This document shows, one piece after another, positions 25,366 to 37,223 of a stretch of DNA of 64,000 bases; within the stretch, counting starts at the first letter, position 1; every line of letters starts with the position of its first letter. The DNA comes from Haliclona indistincta (taxonomy: Eukaryota; Porifera; Demospongiae; Haplosclerida; Chalinidae). The notes under the pieces were generated by a model. The model saw only the letters and a program-made list of their open reading frames with translations. It did not search any database and was not told the DNA's origin. A program made the position numbers and the translations under genes. The stretch is taken from the NCBI GenBank assembly GCA_964017065.1, contig OZ024791.1, positions 6,004,547 to 6,068,546 on the forward strand. The letters are read 5' to 3'.

Positions 25366-28300
25366 ATGAGCACTTATTCCGGAGCTGAGGGAAGTTCCCT
25401 TAACTTTGGGGAACTGGTGAAAAGCAGTGACATCTATCAACTGGACGAAACTGTATATGGTAACAACCCAGTTCTCTGTTGTGGAGACGTTTTACTCTCT
25501 TCTCGTTAGATGAAGGCTGTGATGTGAGCACAGAAGTACCATTTGTCCTGCTGGCAGGAGAGACTCCTCTCAATATTGGGCTGTGCTGCAAGGAGCATCT
25601 CCTAGTGCTCACTAATTATCGCTTATTTGCATCAGTTAATGGCGGTTATTACAGCAGACCGCTTGGACTGATCGAATCTTTGACTTACCCATCCAACAAA
25701 CCATTGGAGGTTGTACTGACATGTAGAGATTCCTGCACCGTGAAGTAAGCTGTAACTCTTGTAGCACTGTAGTACCATTTTGTCTATCCTTCCTGCAGGC
25801 TCACTCTGGACTCAGTTGCCCAGTGCAAGCTATGGGTCAGTCGTATTCAAACAGCTATCAAGCCAGCAATAAACTTCAGAGACACATTCGCCTTCATTCA
25901 TTTTGCCTACAGTGTAGACACTCAACCACGTTCTCCATATCTCACTGGCGGTGAGCAATGTCTTCTACTTATATTTGACCTTTTCTCTTTCTCAGAGTAT
26001 GACAAGTGTACAAGAATAACTGCCGAGTTCAAGCGACTAGGAATGGACCGAACTGGTCAATGGCGTATAACAGAAATAAATGCCCAGTACAAGTATGTTT
26101 GTAGGAGTCTGTCAATTGCTATTCTATTGAGGGATTGGGTTTGCATTAGTGAATAGATTGCACTATACAGTATGTGGTGAGGGCATAATTGGAAGATTTT
26201 TGGTTTTCTTTTTGAGGTTGGTAAATTATTACAACAAGCTGTGTCTCTGTCACACAGGTCACATGCTTGTTCTGTTGTAGTGTAGGTCGTGTAATCTCCA
26301 GCTGCTGTTAGTTGATACTACCAGGTATTGTACGGTATACATCATGTTAGAACATGATGCTGTGCAGCTCAAAATAAGCCAACCAGTCTAAATTTTGTGC
26401 ATCTTGTATTACATATTACTGCAAGTATGGTTAAATTATTTGGTCAATTAATCTTGGCTTGTCAACATCTGGTGTGACAATGTACTACACTCACATGATG
26501 CTGTTTCTTAGGTTGTGCTCCACTTATCCCAAGCTCATGATTATCCCTCGATCAATCTCCGATACTGAACTGGGAGAGGTCGCCAAGTACAGATCAGGAG
26601 AGAGAATACCAGCTGTTGTGTGGAGGTATGCAGCACACAGAGGCATGGTCTAGTCTTGTTTGTTCTCTTCAGACATCGTGATAATGGTAGCGTCATAGCT
26701 CGCTCCAGTCAGCCGCTTGTGGGAGTGTTAGGATGGCGGTGTCAGGAAGATGAAAAGCTTGTTGCAGCCATTTCTACCTCCTGCCTCAACTCCTCTTCCA
26801 GTGTTATCAAAGCTCCAGCGATGGAGACCATGCATAGTGAAGATACCAAGCTAGAACCTAAACCGCCGACTCTACTTGTGATGGATCTTAGAAGTTATGC
26901 TGCTGTTCTAGGCAACAGAGCCAAAGGAGGTGGCTGTGAGTGTGTAGGTGAGCACTCTAGCACTTGCCAGAGCTGCTTGTATGGTTCAAACTCCATTTAT
27001 TTCCTTGTTCTTCGGTTTCCTTCCAATCACAGAGTACTATCCAAATTGTGAAGTCGTCTGTAAGGGCTTACCAAATATACATGCCGTTCGAAGCAGCTTT
27101 CAACTTCTCCGCACTCTCGTCTCCAACCCAGAAAAACCCGGGTAAGATTTAATCATAGGTTTCTATGCAATGCAGCATAATGGTTTATTTTTGTTCATTT
27201 AGCTTCCTGGCTGGTCTTGAGCACACCAACTGGTTGTTTAATGTGAATCAGTTACTGATAGTTGCTGGTGAAGCTGTGACTGCTATCGAGAATGGTAGAC
27301 CTGTTCTTGTCCATTGCACTGATGGATGGGATCGAACCACACAGGTGGTCGCTCTTGCACAGATAATGTTGGATCCATATTACCGCACTGTTGAGGTACC
27401 TTGCTTCAGCCTCTTCTCCCTGCCTTACTATGTTTTTTTTTGTTTTTGTTTTTCAGGGATTCCAGCGGTTAGTTGAAAAGGATTGGATATCCTTTGGTCA
27501 CAAGTTTGCTGATCGCAGTGGTTGTAATCATGCAGACGCCAGTGAACAGAGCCCGGTTTTTCTCCAGTGGTTAGACGCAGTTCATCAGTTAGTGAAGCAG
27601 TTTCCGACAATCTTTCAGTTCAACGTTGGTCTCCTGGTATGCTGCCTGCTGCTTGTGTACTCAGCTGCATAATCTTAATGTTGTTGACTTTACAGGTAAA
27701 ACTAGCTCTTCATTGCTACTCGATGCTGTACGGCACATTTCTGTGCAATTGTGAACGAGAAAGAGAGATCGAGAGAGAGACCATTTCTGTTTGGCACTTT
27801 ATTTATCACAATAAAAAAGAATTTCTCAATGTCTTCTATGAGCACAACAATCAGGTATTCAATATTTGGTTGTCTCAGCTCTCTCTCTCATTATTTCCTT
27901 TTTTGCAGATGGTACTCCACCCAAAGTGTAAGCTCCACTCCGTATTCTTGTGGAGAGAATTGTTCATGTCTACCTCACTTATCCCATTTGCCTCTACCCA
28001 ACATGTTCCTGTTACCGACATCTTCTCAAGAAAACAGAACGATGACCATTTACCAGTGAACAGAACTGATAGCAAGCTTGCCTCACAGCATCAAAACGGT
28101 AGCGCTAGACACGGCAATCCTCATTCTCCCTCTTCTAGTAATGGCGTACTCAACCAATCACTTGACAATGGAGGCATACCAGATATTCTTCCTTCAAGCA
28201 TGGAAGACAGCTTTAGAATTGTAGTGGAAGATGAACTCTCTCTTACAAAATTTACAGTTCCTCAAATGATTGACAATTCTCACTCATTGCATTGTAAACA

Positions 28301-28935
28301 TAGTCTTGTCTCCAGTTTCTCTTCTGACTGTGATTCCAGACTCAGACTGCTAGGTGATGATGGGCTTGCTAGATGCAATGACCCTGTACAAAGACGCGTG
28401 TTCGAGATGAAGGAAGCTCTTCAATTGCAAGTTGATGATTTGCAAGAAAAACTGGATCGCCTGAATTGTGCTTTGAGGACAAAGAGGGAAAGTGAAGAAG
28501 CAAGCAGTCCGTCAGTGATTGCCTCACCAGAGGGCGTCAAGGAAGAGGAGGAATTACAAGTATGTATCAAAACTCGCTTGTGTGACACCATGTCTCCCAT
28601 AGTTCAGTTGTAGTCCTGCTAATGGTTGGATGTGTGTGAATGCCTCGGACAGCAAAGGAGTCCAGTGGGCTCCTGATCACTCGATCTTGCATTGTCAGAT
28701 GTGTGGAGAAAACTTTTGGCTCGGTAGAAGACGTCACCATTGCAGGTAAATTTTTGATTGACTGACTAGCTTTTTATATTTCTTTTTCAGGAGCTGTGGT
28801 AATATATTTTGCTGGAAATGCTCAAACTACTTCTGTCCAGTACCTCAAGAGCAGTTGTTTGATCAGCAGAGAGTGTGTAGAAAGTGTTTCGATAAACTCG
28901 ACGGCTTTCTTGAGACACCAGAAACCTCATCATAG
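25366..28935 (+). CDS. MTMR3: Myotubularin-related phosphatidylinositol 3-phosphatase, MTMR3/MTMR4 type
   Basis: MTMR3/4 dephosphorylate PI3P and PI(3,5)P2 on endosomes and autophagic membranes. Order: PH-GRAM domain (VPFVLLAGETPLNIG, LTNYRLFASV), KSYAAVLGNRAKGGGCE-like block (RSYAAVLGNRAKGGGCEC), YYPNCEVVCKGLPNIHAVRS, catalytic CX5R loop VLVHCTDGWDRTTQVVALAQ (nucleophile Cys and Arg intact), YYRTVEGFQRLVEKDWISFG, HKFADRSGCNH, then a disordered linker, a coiled coil (MKEALQLQVDDLQEKLDRL) and a C-terminal FYVE finger (CQMCGENFWLGRRRHHCR, CGNIFCWKCSN, RVCRKCFDKL). Start ATG 25366 is chosen because a 50-nt intron (25451-25500) restores frame. Stop TAG 28933-28935. The linker is much shorter than in vertebrates. 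Confidence 0.93.
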
Positions 28936-29050
28936 TGTAATTATTCAAGTCCAACTTGACAAAAAGTCTAGAAGCACTTGACAAGTGTTTTATCGCCAGA
29001 ATCTTGAACTATTGTAGTAATATAATTTTAACCCTTGCTGTATTGAAGCA

Positions 29051-29056
29051 AATAAA
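29051..29056 (+). terminator. MTMR3/4 polyadenylation signal
   Basis: AATAAA 115 bp after the stop codon. Confidence 0.65.
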
Positions 29057-29128
29057 TTGTTTCTTCTAGACTAGGCATCTGTGAAGCATTACAGTGTAGT
29101 GTAGTGCTGTCACGCGTGATCCGCACTC

Positions 29129-29155
29129 ACTACCGCATGCGGATGATGCGGTAGT
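29129..29155. repeat. Palindrome upstream of first BHMT-like gene
   Basis: Perfect 10-bp inverted repeat ACTACCGCAT / ATGCGGTAGT around a 7-bp spacer, about 80 bp before the ATG. The second gene copy retains only one arm (ATGCGGTAGT near 31820). Confidence 0.8.
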
Positions 29156-29234
29156 TACTGCGCGCCGCATTGGAGAGTCCTGCACGTGAACAAATAACAG
29201 CTGTGGAGATCTCGGGTGACAGCACCACACTGTA

Positions 29235-31269
29235 ATGGCTGACAAACGGCAAAAACGAGATGGTTGGTAATTACCACTTCTTTAAAATAATGTTTAAAAT
29301 GTGGATTTTGTTCAGGGTTCCAAGGTTTGGAAGAAAGGATTGCTTCAGGAAAGACAGTGCTGTGCGCTGAGGGATATCTCTTGGCTGTCTCTCGTCGTGG
29401 ATACCTGACGCATGGAGTTTGGGTGCCTGAGTTCATTCTGGAGGAACCAGATGTGCTGCGCAGTCTACACGAGGAGTTCGTTCATACGGGGACTGATGTC
29501 ATTGAAGCCTTTCAGGTCAAATAAACCATAATGAAGGGCTCCGGTAAAAAACGGCACTAAAACGTTTTTCACCAATCTTCAGTTTATATGCATTAGCAGA
29601 CTGCATCAATGCTTGAAGAACCCCTACTACAATTAATAGCGTTCACCGATCAGCGCTTTGTCACATACGCATAGAACTGCATCGGCACGGTGACAATCCG
29701 AACTTCCAGCTTCGTTTTCTCGCAATATACGGAAAACGTTTAATTGCCGTTTTTCACCGGAGTCCTTCCATTTTAGGCATGTTTAGGCGCTAATAGGCGC
29801 AAATCTTTGGACCGCCATGTTGACGGTATTGTGCTGCTGGTAAAACACAAGAAATTCGTTTCTTTCCACTTGCAAGCGATAGAATATTACATTGCAAGCT
29901 TAAGAGTTTACAAACGAAAATTACTGCTACAATCTCGGCCAAGAAAGCGAAGTTAACAAGCAGTTGACTGCTAGAAACTGGTCCAGTTTTGCTGCTGTTC
30001 TGTATCAGCCAAGCTATTATCGATTGGACGATTCGATCAAGGCCGCTATCCAGTATTATTTGCTACCATGATGTAGTTGCTCGATGACACAGTGTGCCAA
30101 TAAAATCGAACCAAATGTCAGTAGTTTCGTTCCGTATTTCCCGCTTTGCTGGCTGTTCGAGAGATAGAAACGCGCGTTTTCAAGCTCTAGTGACTCATAT
30201 AAGCAATATAATTTCGCTTGTGTGTGCAAAGTACCTAGCTAAGCACGCAAAAGACGAAACCTTGTGTTTTGCCTGCAGCACAATACCGACAATATGGTGG
30301 CGTCGACACGGTTATGTCCGGTGCTGTACGGGCGCGCGCGGGAAAATGATTAGCGACTAAAATGGTCTATAGCATCGCAAATCCACAAAAAAATGCTTGC
30401 ACTTTTGAAATGACATTTTGTATTCCTTACAGTACTATACCCATCGGGAGAAGATGAGGGAAGTAGGTCGTGAGCAGGATGTGGAGAAGATCAATCGCAT
30501 TGCCCTCGGCCTGGCTAGAGAGATTGCTGATAAGCACAACAAACTGTTTGCTGGCGGTATCAGCAAGAGCCTTCTATATGTTCCTGGAGACAAGGAAGCA
30601 GCAGAAAAAGTACGAGAAGTGTTCGATGAGCAAGTTCGCTGGTCTAAAGATGAAGGAGTGGATTATATCATAGTGGAGACAATGCTTTATTATGGAGAAG
30701 CTAAAATTGCATTAGAAGTGATCAAGTCGTATGGTCTTCCAGCTGTCATTACCTTTGGGTTCAATCCAAAAGATGGGTGCACTACAACATTGGATAATGT
30801 ACAGATTCCTGATGCTTGCAAGCAGCTTCTTGATGAGGGAGCCACACTAGTTGGTGTCAACTGCTACCAGGGCCCTGATACTATCATGGATATACTAGAG
30901 AAGATTGTCAAGGTGTGTCCTCCAAAGCGAGTTTGTGCTCTCCCTGTGGCTTACCGGACTACTCCTGAAGAGCCATCATTCTTTGACTTCGTAGACAAGT
31001 CTTGTGCTGGGAACAACCCTGCTTATCCACATGGCTTGGATCCATTTTCTGTGTGTCCCTATGAGATAACTACCTTCACTAAGCGGTGCCTGGACATGGG
31101 AATGCTGTATTTTGGAATATGCTGTGGTAACTCTGGTCTGTTGACAAGAGCAATGGCTGAAGCAATGGGATATACTCCACCTGCCAGTCGCTACTATGAT
31201 CCTAGCAAGAAAGGCTGCAATTTACTTAAAACTTTAAAAGAAAGGACTGAGGCTGCTGCCAAACAGTAA
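29235..31269 (+). CDS. BHMT-like homocysteine S-methyltransferase, copy 1
   Basis: Betaine-homocysteine methyltransferases move a methyl group to homocysteine in a Zn-dependent reaction, making methionine. Three exons encode 354 residues (human BHMT 406): MADKRQKRDG, then LLAVSRRGYLTHGVWVPEF, then the long last exon. The three Zn cysteines are present, GVNC (Cys220) and GICCGNSG (Cys306, Cys307), as are Glu158 in IIVET (human Glu159 position) and the Tyr of FQYYTHREK that lines the betaine site. The GDGG turn of human BHMT is CAEG here, as in a wider BHMT-like subfamily of invertebrates and bacteria, so the methyl donor is uncertain. The C-terminal tetramerisation arm is missing. Intron 2 is 917 bp versus 68 bp in copy 2 because of inserted elements. 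Confidence 0.9.
29524..30369. mobile_element. Composite MITE-like insertion in BHMT copy 1 intron 2
   Basis: Absent from the otherwise matching intron of copy 2, where CAAATAGCATCGC is uninterrupted; in copy 1 that site is split, with TA on both sides (29522-29523, 30370-30371). The right end reads inward TAGACCATTTTAGTCGCTAA; the left end AACCAT resumes after an inner insertion as TTTTAGGCATGTTTAGGCGC. Inner inverted arms (29811-29842 with 30274-30305) share CGGTATTGTGCTGC. No transposase frame. TA duplication and foldback shape suggest a non-autonomous Tc1/mariner-like element. Confidence 0.75.
29530..29770. mobile_element. 241-bp foldback element nested in the composite insertion
   Basis: Terminal inverted repeats of about 36 bp: the left arm starts GAAGGGCTCCGGTAAAAAAC and the inverted right arm GGAAGGACTCCGGTGAAAAA, both continuing CGGCA and then AAACGTTTT. 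It interrupts the outer element's left terminal repeat, so it arrived later. Target duplication not resolved. Confidence 0.7.
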
Positions 31270-31935
31270 AATTAATAACTATGTGTGCTTACTTGTGGAG
31301 TGATTTTTAAAATTGTCATTTTTGCTGGAAAGGTTTTATAGATAGAAATCGACGTATAGTAAAAAGAAAAATAGATAAAAATAAGATAGAAATCGACGTA
31401 TGTCGAATTTTGACTAAAATTTACAGCAACAGTTGACTCAACTACTTTCCGGTGCTAATTACAAAGTTAGATTTAGTGATATTGAAGTCTGTCAGCATGC
31501 AATATCACTCACAGATGCAACAGTACAGTAGCTAAGCTTGGTGGACAAAACAAAATCGCGTTGGGTGCACTTTCGATCAAATATTTAGTAGAGCTAGTTC
31601 TACCCTTATTCCTGCATGCACCACTGGTACAAGTTTAGTGCTTAAAACTCGACGAGATAATGCTGCTATAATAGCTCTACCTGCGTAGTGAAAATGGCTA
31701 AACTATGTCATTGCGTTCGTGAGAAATGCAGCATGAAAAGCAGAGTGTCCGGAATAATTAGGAACCGACCGAAATTAAGGGCCCTGCCTTACAGATTATT
31801 AGCAGCAACTCAATGAACATGCGGTAGTGAGTGACTGCGCGCGCCGCATTTTGCGAGTTCAGCTAGCTCTGCACGTGAACAATTAAAGCAAAACAGATCT
31901 CGGGTGGCAACAGGCTGGTAGCACTGTAGTCTATA
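31270..31935. other. Intergenic between the two BHMT-like copies
   Basis: Holds copy 1's 3' flank and copy 2's promoter (CACGTG at 31872-31877, matching 29183-29188 of copy 1). An 18-bp direct repeat AGATAGAAATCGACGTAT occurs at 31340-31357 and 31384-31401. The 17 bp at 31324-31340 equals the start of THOC6 exon 2 (33286-33302). No coding exon seen. Confidence 0.6.
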
Positions 31936-33121
31936 ATGGCTGATAAACGACAAAAACGAGATGGTTGGTAATTACCACTTCTTTAAAATAATGTTTAAAA
32001 TGTGGATTTTGTTCAGGGTTCCAAGGTCTGGAGGAAAGGATTGCTTCAGGAAAGACAGTGCTGTGTGCCGAGGGATATCTGTTGGCTGCCTGTCGTCGTG
32101 GGTACCTGACGCATGGAGTTTGGGTGCCTGAGTTCATACTGGAGGAACCAGATGTGCTGCGCAGTCTACACGAGGAGTTCGTTCATACGGGGACTGATGT
32201 CATTGAAGCCTTTCAGGTCAAATAGCATCGCAAATCCACAAAAAATGCTTGCACTTTTGAAATGACATTTTGTATTCCTTACAGTACTATACCCATCGGG
32301 AGAAGATGAGGGAGGTAGGTCGTGAGCAGGATGTGGAGAAGATCAATCGCATTGCCCTCGGCATGGCTAGAGAGATTGCTGATAAGCACAACAAACTGTT
32401 TGCTGGCGGTATCAGCAAGAGCCTTCTATATGTTCCTGGAGACAAGGAAGCAGCAGAAAAAGTACGAGAAGTGTTCGATGAGCAAGTTCGTTGGTCTAAA
32501 GATGAAGGAGTGGATTATATCATAGTGGAGACAATAGTTCATCTTGGAGAGGCTAAGATTGCATTAGAAGTGATCAAGTCGTATGGTCTTCCAGCTGTCA
32601 TTACCTTTGGGTTCAATCCAAAAGATGGGTGCACTACAACATTGGATAATGTACAGATTCCTGATGCTTGCAAGCAGCTTCTTGATGAGGGAGCCACACT
32701 AGTTGGTGTCAACTGCTACCAGGGCCCTGATACTATCATGGATATACTGGAGAAGATTGTCAAGGTGTGTCCTCCAAAGCGAGTTTGTGCTCTCCCTGTG
32801 GGTTACCGGACTACTCCTGAAGAGCCAGCATTCTTTGACTTCGTAGACAAGTCTTGTGCTGGGAACAACCCTGCTTATCCACATGGCTTGGATCCATTTT
32901 CTGTGTGTCCCTATGAGATAACTACCTTCACTAAGCGGTGCCTGGACATGGGAATGCTGTATATTGGAATATGCTGTGGCAACTCTGGTCTGTTGACAAG
33001 GGCAATGGCTGAAGCAATGGGATATACTCCACCTGCTAGTCGCTACTATGATCCTAGCAAGAAAGGCTGCAATATACTTAAAACTTTAAAAGAAAAGACT
33101 GAGGCTGCTGCCAAACAGTAA
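31936..33121 (+). CDS. BHMT-like homocysteine S-methyltransferase, copy 2
   Basis: Tandem duplicate of the preceding gene with the same three-exon plan, the same Zn cysteines and the same length (354 residues). Intron 1 is nearly identical in the two copies; intron 2 is only 68 bp and lacks the mobile elements. Most of the protein differs at a handful of sites (for example GLA/GMA, AYRTT/GYRTT, YFGICC/YIGICC). One patch stands out: VETMLYYGEA in copy 1 is VETIVHLGEA here, right after the active-site Glu. The copy is intact, with full ORFs and splice sites, so it should be functional. It ends 97 bp before the THOC6 ATG. Confidence 0.9.
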
Positions 33122-33218
33122 ACTATTGTGTGCTTACTTTGTGGAGTTAAAATTTTAATTCAGTACGCAGTCAGTACGTATAATTTTATTGCGACCGCTG
33201 CCACGTGCGCATTCAATC

Positions 33219-35526
33219 ATGGTAAAGAAGCAGTACCACTTTTCCAGCCATACTGCTTTCTCTGTTTCTTTTAGGATGCTGCTTCGCTGGAAAGGTTTTA
33301 TACAATGATATATGATGTTGTCTGTTCGCCTTGTGGACGTTTTCTTGTAGCTTGCGACAATTTTGGACGGTTGGCTACATTTAGGTAAGCTTGGTGGCAT
33401 TAAATTCAAAGTTTATGACGACTGCACACAGCTTACCAAGAGCTCTTGGACCAAATGCTACCCAGGCGTCCTGGAAGCCCTTGAAAATGTGGAAAGGTAC
33501 TTGAATTACACGTAGCAGCTTTGAGAATACCTCAGGAGTACTGTAGCAGCACATCTGATCTGTAGGTGCAGCCAGCTCTATATACTGTTTGTCTAGTAGT
33601 CATCAAGGATTGTTCAGTGGAGGTCACTTTTCTGTAAAATGTTGGAGATGGAAAGATGTTACTAGTGTTTCTACCGAGGTATGTAAATTTTCATCATTTC
33701 AATTTTTTTTCCGTCATAGTATAGACCCTGGGGCGCTAACAGCTGACCGCAATAATTTCTAAAAACGTCATCGTGCCACGCCTTTGTCCGCCATTTTTGA
33801 GTCCTAGAATGTAGTGAATCTCGAGCAAACAGGAGCAATTCGCCGCTACGTTTGGGTGTTACTCATCTCTTGGGGGCTCTCTATCATAGACAAACGTAGA
33901 TATATGGAAAAAGTTCTAAAAGATGGGTTCTAAACGCTCTAGAGCCATAGCAAATATCTGGTAGTAAAGTGTATTCGACACTTCTAGGATCTTTGGAGTG
34001 ATTTCAGGCTGAGATAGTTCGACGTTTTATCGAAGGTAATGTGCTACATTTTGCTGTTTCTGAAGCTTACCATTGATAAAACGGGCGCTGGAAGTCGCGA
34101 GTGTGAGTTTTGACTCCGATCAAGTTGCGCTTGTCAGTGCTTTTCCGAGCTTGTCTCCGCTTGGCATCACACAAGAACTCATAAAAATTGTGTTCCACGC
34201 TTTTCTTGACGGTCTTTGTAGCAAAAGTGTACCAATAGGACTCAAAAATGGCGGTTTATGATTTTTTCCATAGAATTATTGCGGTCAAGTATTAGCGCCC
34301 AACCGGTCTATAATAATTAATTTTCTATTGTAGGAGTCAAAGGTACCTCATCCACAGTATGAACTTGTAGTACCGTCCAAGATGTGAGACTGCAGTGGGT
34401 AATGTTATCGCAAATAATTATCTTACAATACAGGCAAAATGAGACATATGATGTCAATGCTATTGTTTTGGACGAGGAGGTATGACAGACTGTACACATG
34501 AACTATTATTTGACGTTTGGTTATTTCAGTGTGATAGCATTTATGTCGCATATGGGACTGACGTGCTGTCTTGGTGTCTGTCCACACAACAACTAAAGGT
34601 AAATGATAAAAAGGCATTGTCATGTAATTTTTGTTCTCTCCACCAGGTCACATACTCGAGTCATTCGAAATACATTCATAGTCTGACTTTACGACCTCCT
34701 GACAAGCAGTTTATCACTGGTAGTGAGGATGGGACCATCAAAATATGGAGTAAGTGAGCTTGCAAAGAGAGAATTTGGCCGAGGATGTAGTTAAGACATC
34801 TCTATTGTTTATCATTGCTTGTTGTTATACACGAGAGTGTTGTTAATACCTGAAATATTCACTTGGTTATTATTTATTTATTTAGACCCTTCACAGCGTA
34901 GTCCAACACATAGTTTACAGCCTGGAAAAAATGGAAAGGTAAGAACAAATTTAGAGTCTTGTTGCAATTTTGTTTGTCTGCACAGGGACGCAGCAATGGT
35001 CACTGGGTTGGGTATGTGGCTGTAGATCAAACAGGAGAATGGATGGTTAGTTGAGACCAAATTATTGGTGAATAACTTGTTTCTCAGGTATGTGGAGGAG
35101 GGTTTGCTCCCTGTCTATATCACTTGAACTCTCTCAGCAAGACCACTTCACTTGATGTACCTAAGAAAATGCCTACTCACACAGCTATTTTTACAACTGA
35201 CAGAGTGAGTATAATTATTATAGTAGAATTTGATTTACTCTAATGAGTGACTACAGGTCATCACTGGGGGTGCTGAGGCAACTGTTAGACACTGGGCAAT
35301 CAATGGAGATTCTATCGCTTCTGTTCCTTCCACCTTGACGCATGTATTTTCTCTGGCTCATAACTCAACAGCACCTCAATTTGAGGTATAATCTTGTAGA
35401 CAATTTTCAAGCTAATGTTTATTTTCTCATCAGATTTTAGCAGTTGCTGGTGATTCTGCTGACATCAATATATTCACTAACTTTGGGTACAAGGCTTTCT
35501 CCTTATCATTTACTCCACCCTGTTGA
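33219..35526 (+). CDS. THOC6: THOC6, WD40 subunit of THO
   Basis: THOC6 is a WD-repeat beta propeller of the metazoan THO/TREX mRNA export complex. Exon 1 codes for Met only (ATG 33219-33221 followed by GTAAAG); exon 2 gives [20 protein letters not shown] and [14 protein letters not shown]. Further blades: [102 protein letters not shown], and the diagnostic end [19 protein letters not shown] (human FTNLGYRAFSLSF). Stop TGA 35524-35526. One intron (about 33681-34333) contains a 589-bp MITE-like element. THOC5 is encoded 17 kb away, but nothing ties the two loci together. Confidence 0.93.
33722..34310. mobile_element. 589-bp TA-flanked foldback MITE in a THOC6 intron
   Basis: Flanked by TA duplications (33720-33721, 34311-34312). 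Left end TAGACCCTGGGGCGCTAACA; inverted right end TAGACCGGTTGGGCGCTAAT; both continue with TGACCGCAATAATT. A second pair of arms shares CCGCCATTTTTGAGTCCTA (about 33789-33807 and 34235-34253). The ends TAGACC and CGCTAA resemble those of the element in BHMT copy 1. No transposase frame. Confidence 0.85.
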
Positions 35527-35567
35527 CTGTAATGCACTTATGATAAATATCATGTCAGATCTGACTC

Positions 35568-35573
35568 AATAAA
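35568..35573 (+). terminator. THOC6 polyadenylation signal
   Basis: AATAAA 42 bp beyond the THOC6 stop, in the 109-bp gap between the convergent THOC6 and ORAI stops. Confidence 0.7.
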
Positions 35574-35635
35574 ATTGTGTACACATAAGTTCTAATTCAT
35601 GTAGGACTATGATAAAAAGGATCAAAATATTATAA

Positions 35636-36401
35636 TCACACAGGAGATGACGTTTGTATGTCTGTTGGTTCAATTCCAGAGTGATAAGAGTTGCTGTTGC
35701 TACTGAAACTGGCGTCACGCTGTGGTAGATGCTGGTTGATGTTGTCGAGCATTTCTTGAGCCACATTCAACTGATTCTCATGTAGTCTTATCTTGTGCTT
35801 AGATACCACCATCACATAATAGACTGCCAATGGCACTGAGAGCACTGTCAGGACAACAATAGTCAATAATGTTGCTACACCTGCATAGACATTGTTTTCA
35901 AGGTCTGGTATTGGATAAAATTTGACAAACGCAACAAGAATTAGCTCGACAAGGAACAGCCCAATGCCTAGTATATTTGATAGGAACCATGATAGTTGAA
36001 CTGGAAAGCCTTTGGCAATCTTCAGTGCTGAGGCAAACAATTGAGGATGAGCATCATTGGTTATTGACTCCAATTCTGGGAGGAGACACGTAGCCAACAA
36101 AAGTGACAGGAGGTGAACAAAGATAAGGACTGCCGTCAAGATGGAGAAGGGTATGAGTATTTGATAAGGAGTGTCTTTGCTAATTTCTACCTCGACAATA
36201 GCAACCTGCAGGTACAACAGCCACACATCAATGTTTGTTGTTTTATCTGTCTGCACTTACCAAAGCAAAACCAGCCATAAGTGTGGACGTTCTTATCGAC
36301 GACTTGAGCTTGGACTTACTGAGCAACACTACATGGAGCTCGTACTGATAGTCTGAAAACCCGTGAACTCTATTCTCTCGGGCGTCTTGAACATACGCCA
36401 T
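35636..36401 (-). CDS. ORAI1: ORAI, store-operated calcium channel
   Basis: ORAI forms the CRAC channel pore in the plasma membrane and is opened by STIM when ER calcium falls. Two exons encode about 236 residues with four hydrophobic segments. TM1 and its approach read KSSIRTSTLMAGFALVAIVE: Glu52 (VEVE) matches the human Glu106 selectivity ring, and Arg37 matches Arg91, with identical spacing of 15. TM3 has GLFLVELILVAFVKF with the Glu190 counterpart. The C-terminal helix (HENQLNVAQEMLDNI) resembles the STIM-binding coiled coil. The TM1-2 loop lacks the DADHD acids of human ORAI1. The single gene probably predates ORAI1/2/3, so the numeral is only a label. Confidence 0.93.
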
Positions 36402-36483
36402 TTTACATTCATTACCCAATGAATTACATTAATTATTCATAATTATTAATTAAGTTGTTGAGGGAGATGTTTTGAGAGGTGGT

Positions 36484-36499
36484 GGCTTTTAGAAAAGCC
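36484..36499 (-). promoter_or_regulatory. Histone mRNA 3' stem-loop
   Basis: On the minus strand, 30 nt after the H3 stop, GGCTTT-TCTA-AAAGCC forms a perfect 6-bp stem with a 4-nt loop, preceded by AAAACC and followed by ACCACC, close to the metazoan SLBP-bound consensus GGCTCTTTTCAGAGCCACC. It predicts a replication-dependent, non-polyadenylated mRNA. Confidence 0.88.
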
Positions 36500-36529
36500 G
36501 GTTTTGAAAAGAAAAAATAAATAAAGTTC

Positions 36530-37045
<516 letters not shown>

Positions 37046-37223
37046 TCAATTTCAGAATGCGAGTGATCCGCAAGCTCTTGTCATACCGGAATGTTGCGTA
37101 TTATTTCTTTTTACGGATAAATTATTAATTTTTTTCTGCAGCTGGCGCCTATCATATCATATCGATATCGATCAGCGCAGCAAGCCCATTAGCCCAGCCC
37201 TCCCTCTCACTCAATCATCTTCA

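Noticed and set aside
34073..34261. 62-codon plus-strand open frame in the THOC6 intron
   Set aside because: Lies within the MITE and resembles no transposase; too short to support a gene.
14046..35526. THOC5 and THOC6 as a functional THO gene cluster
   Set aside because: They are 17 kb apart with ten unrelated genes between; co-location in one window is likely chance.
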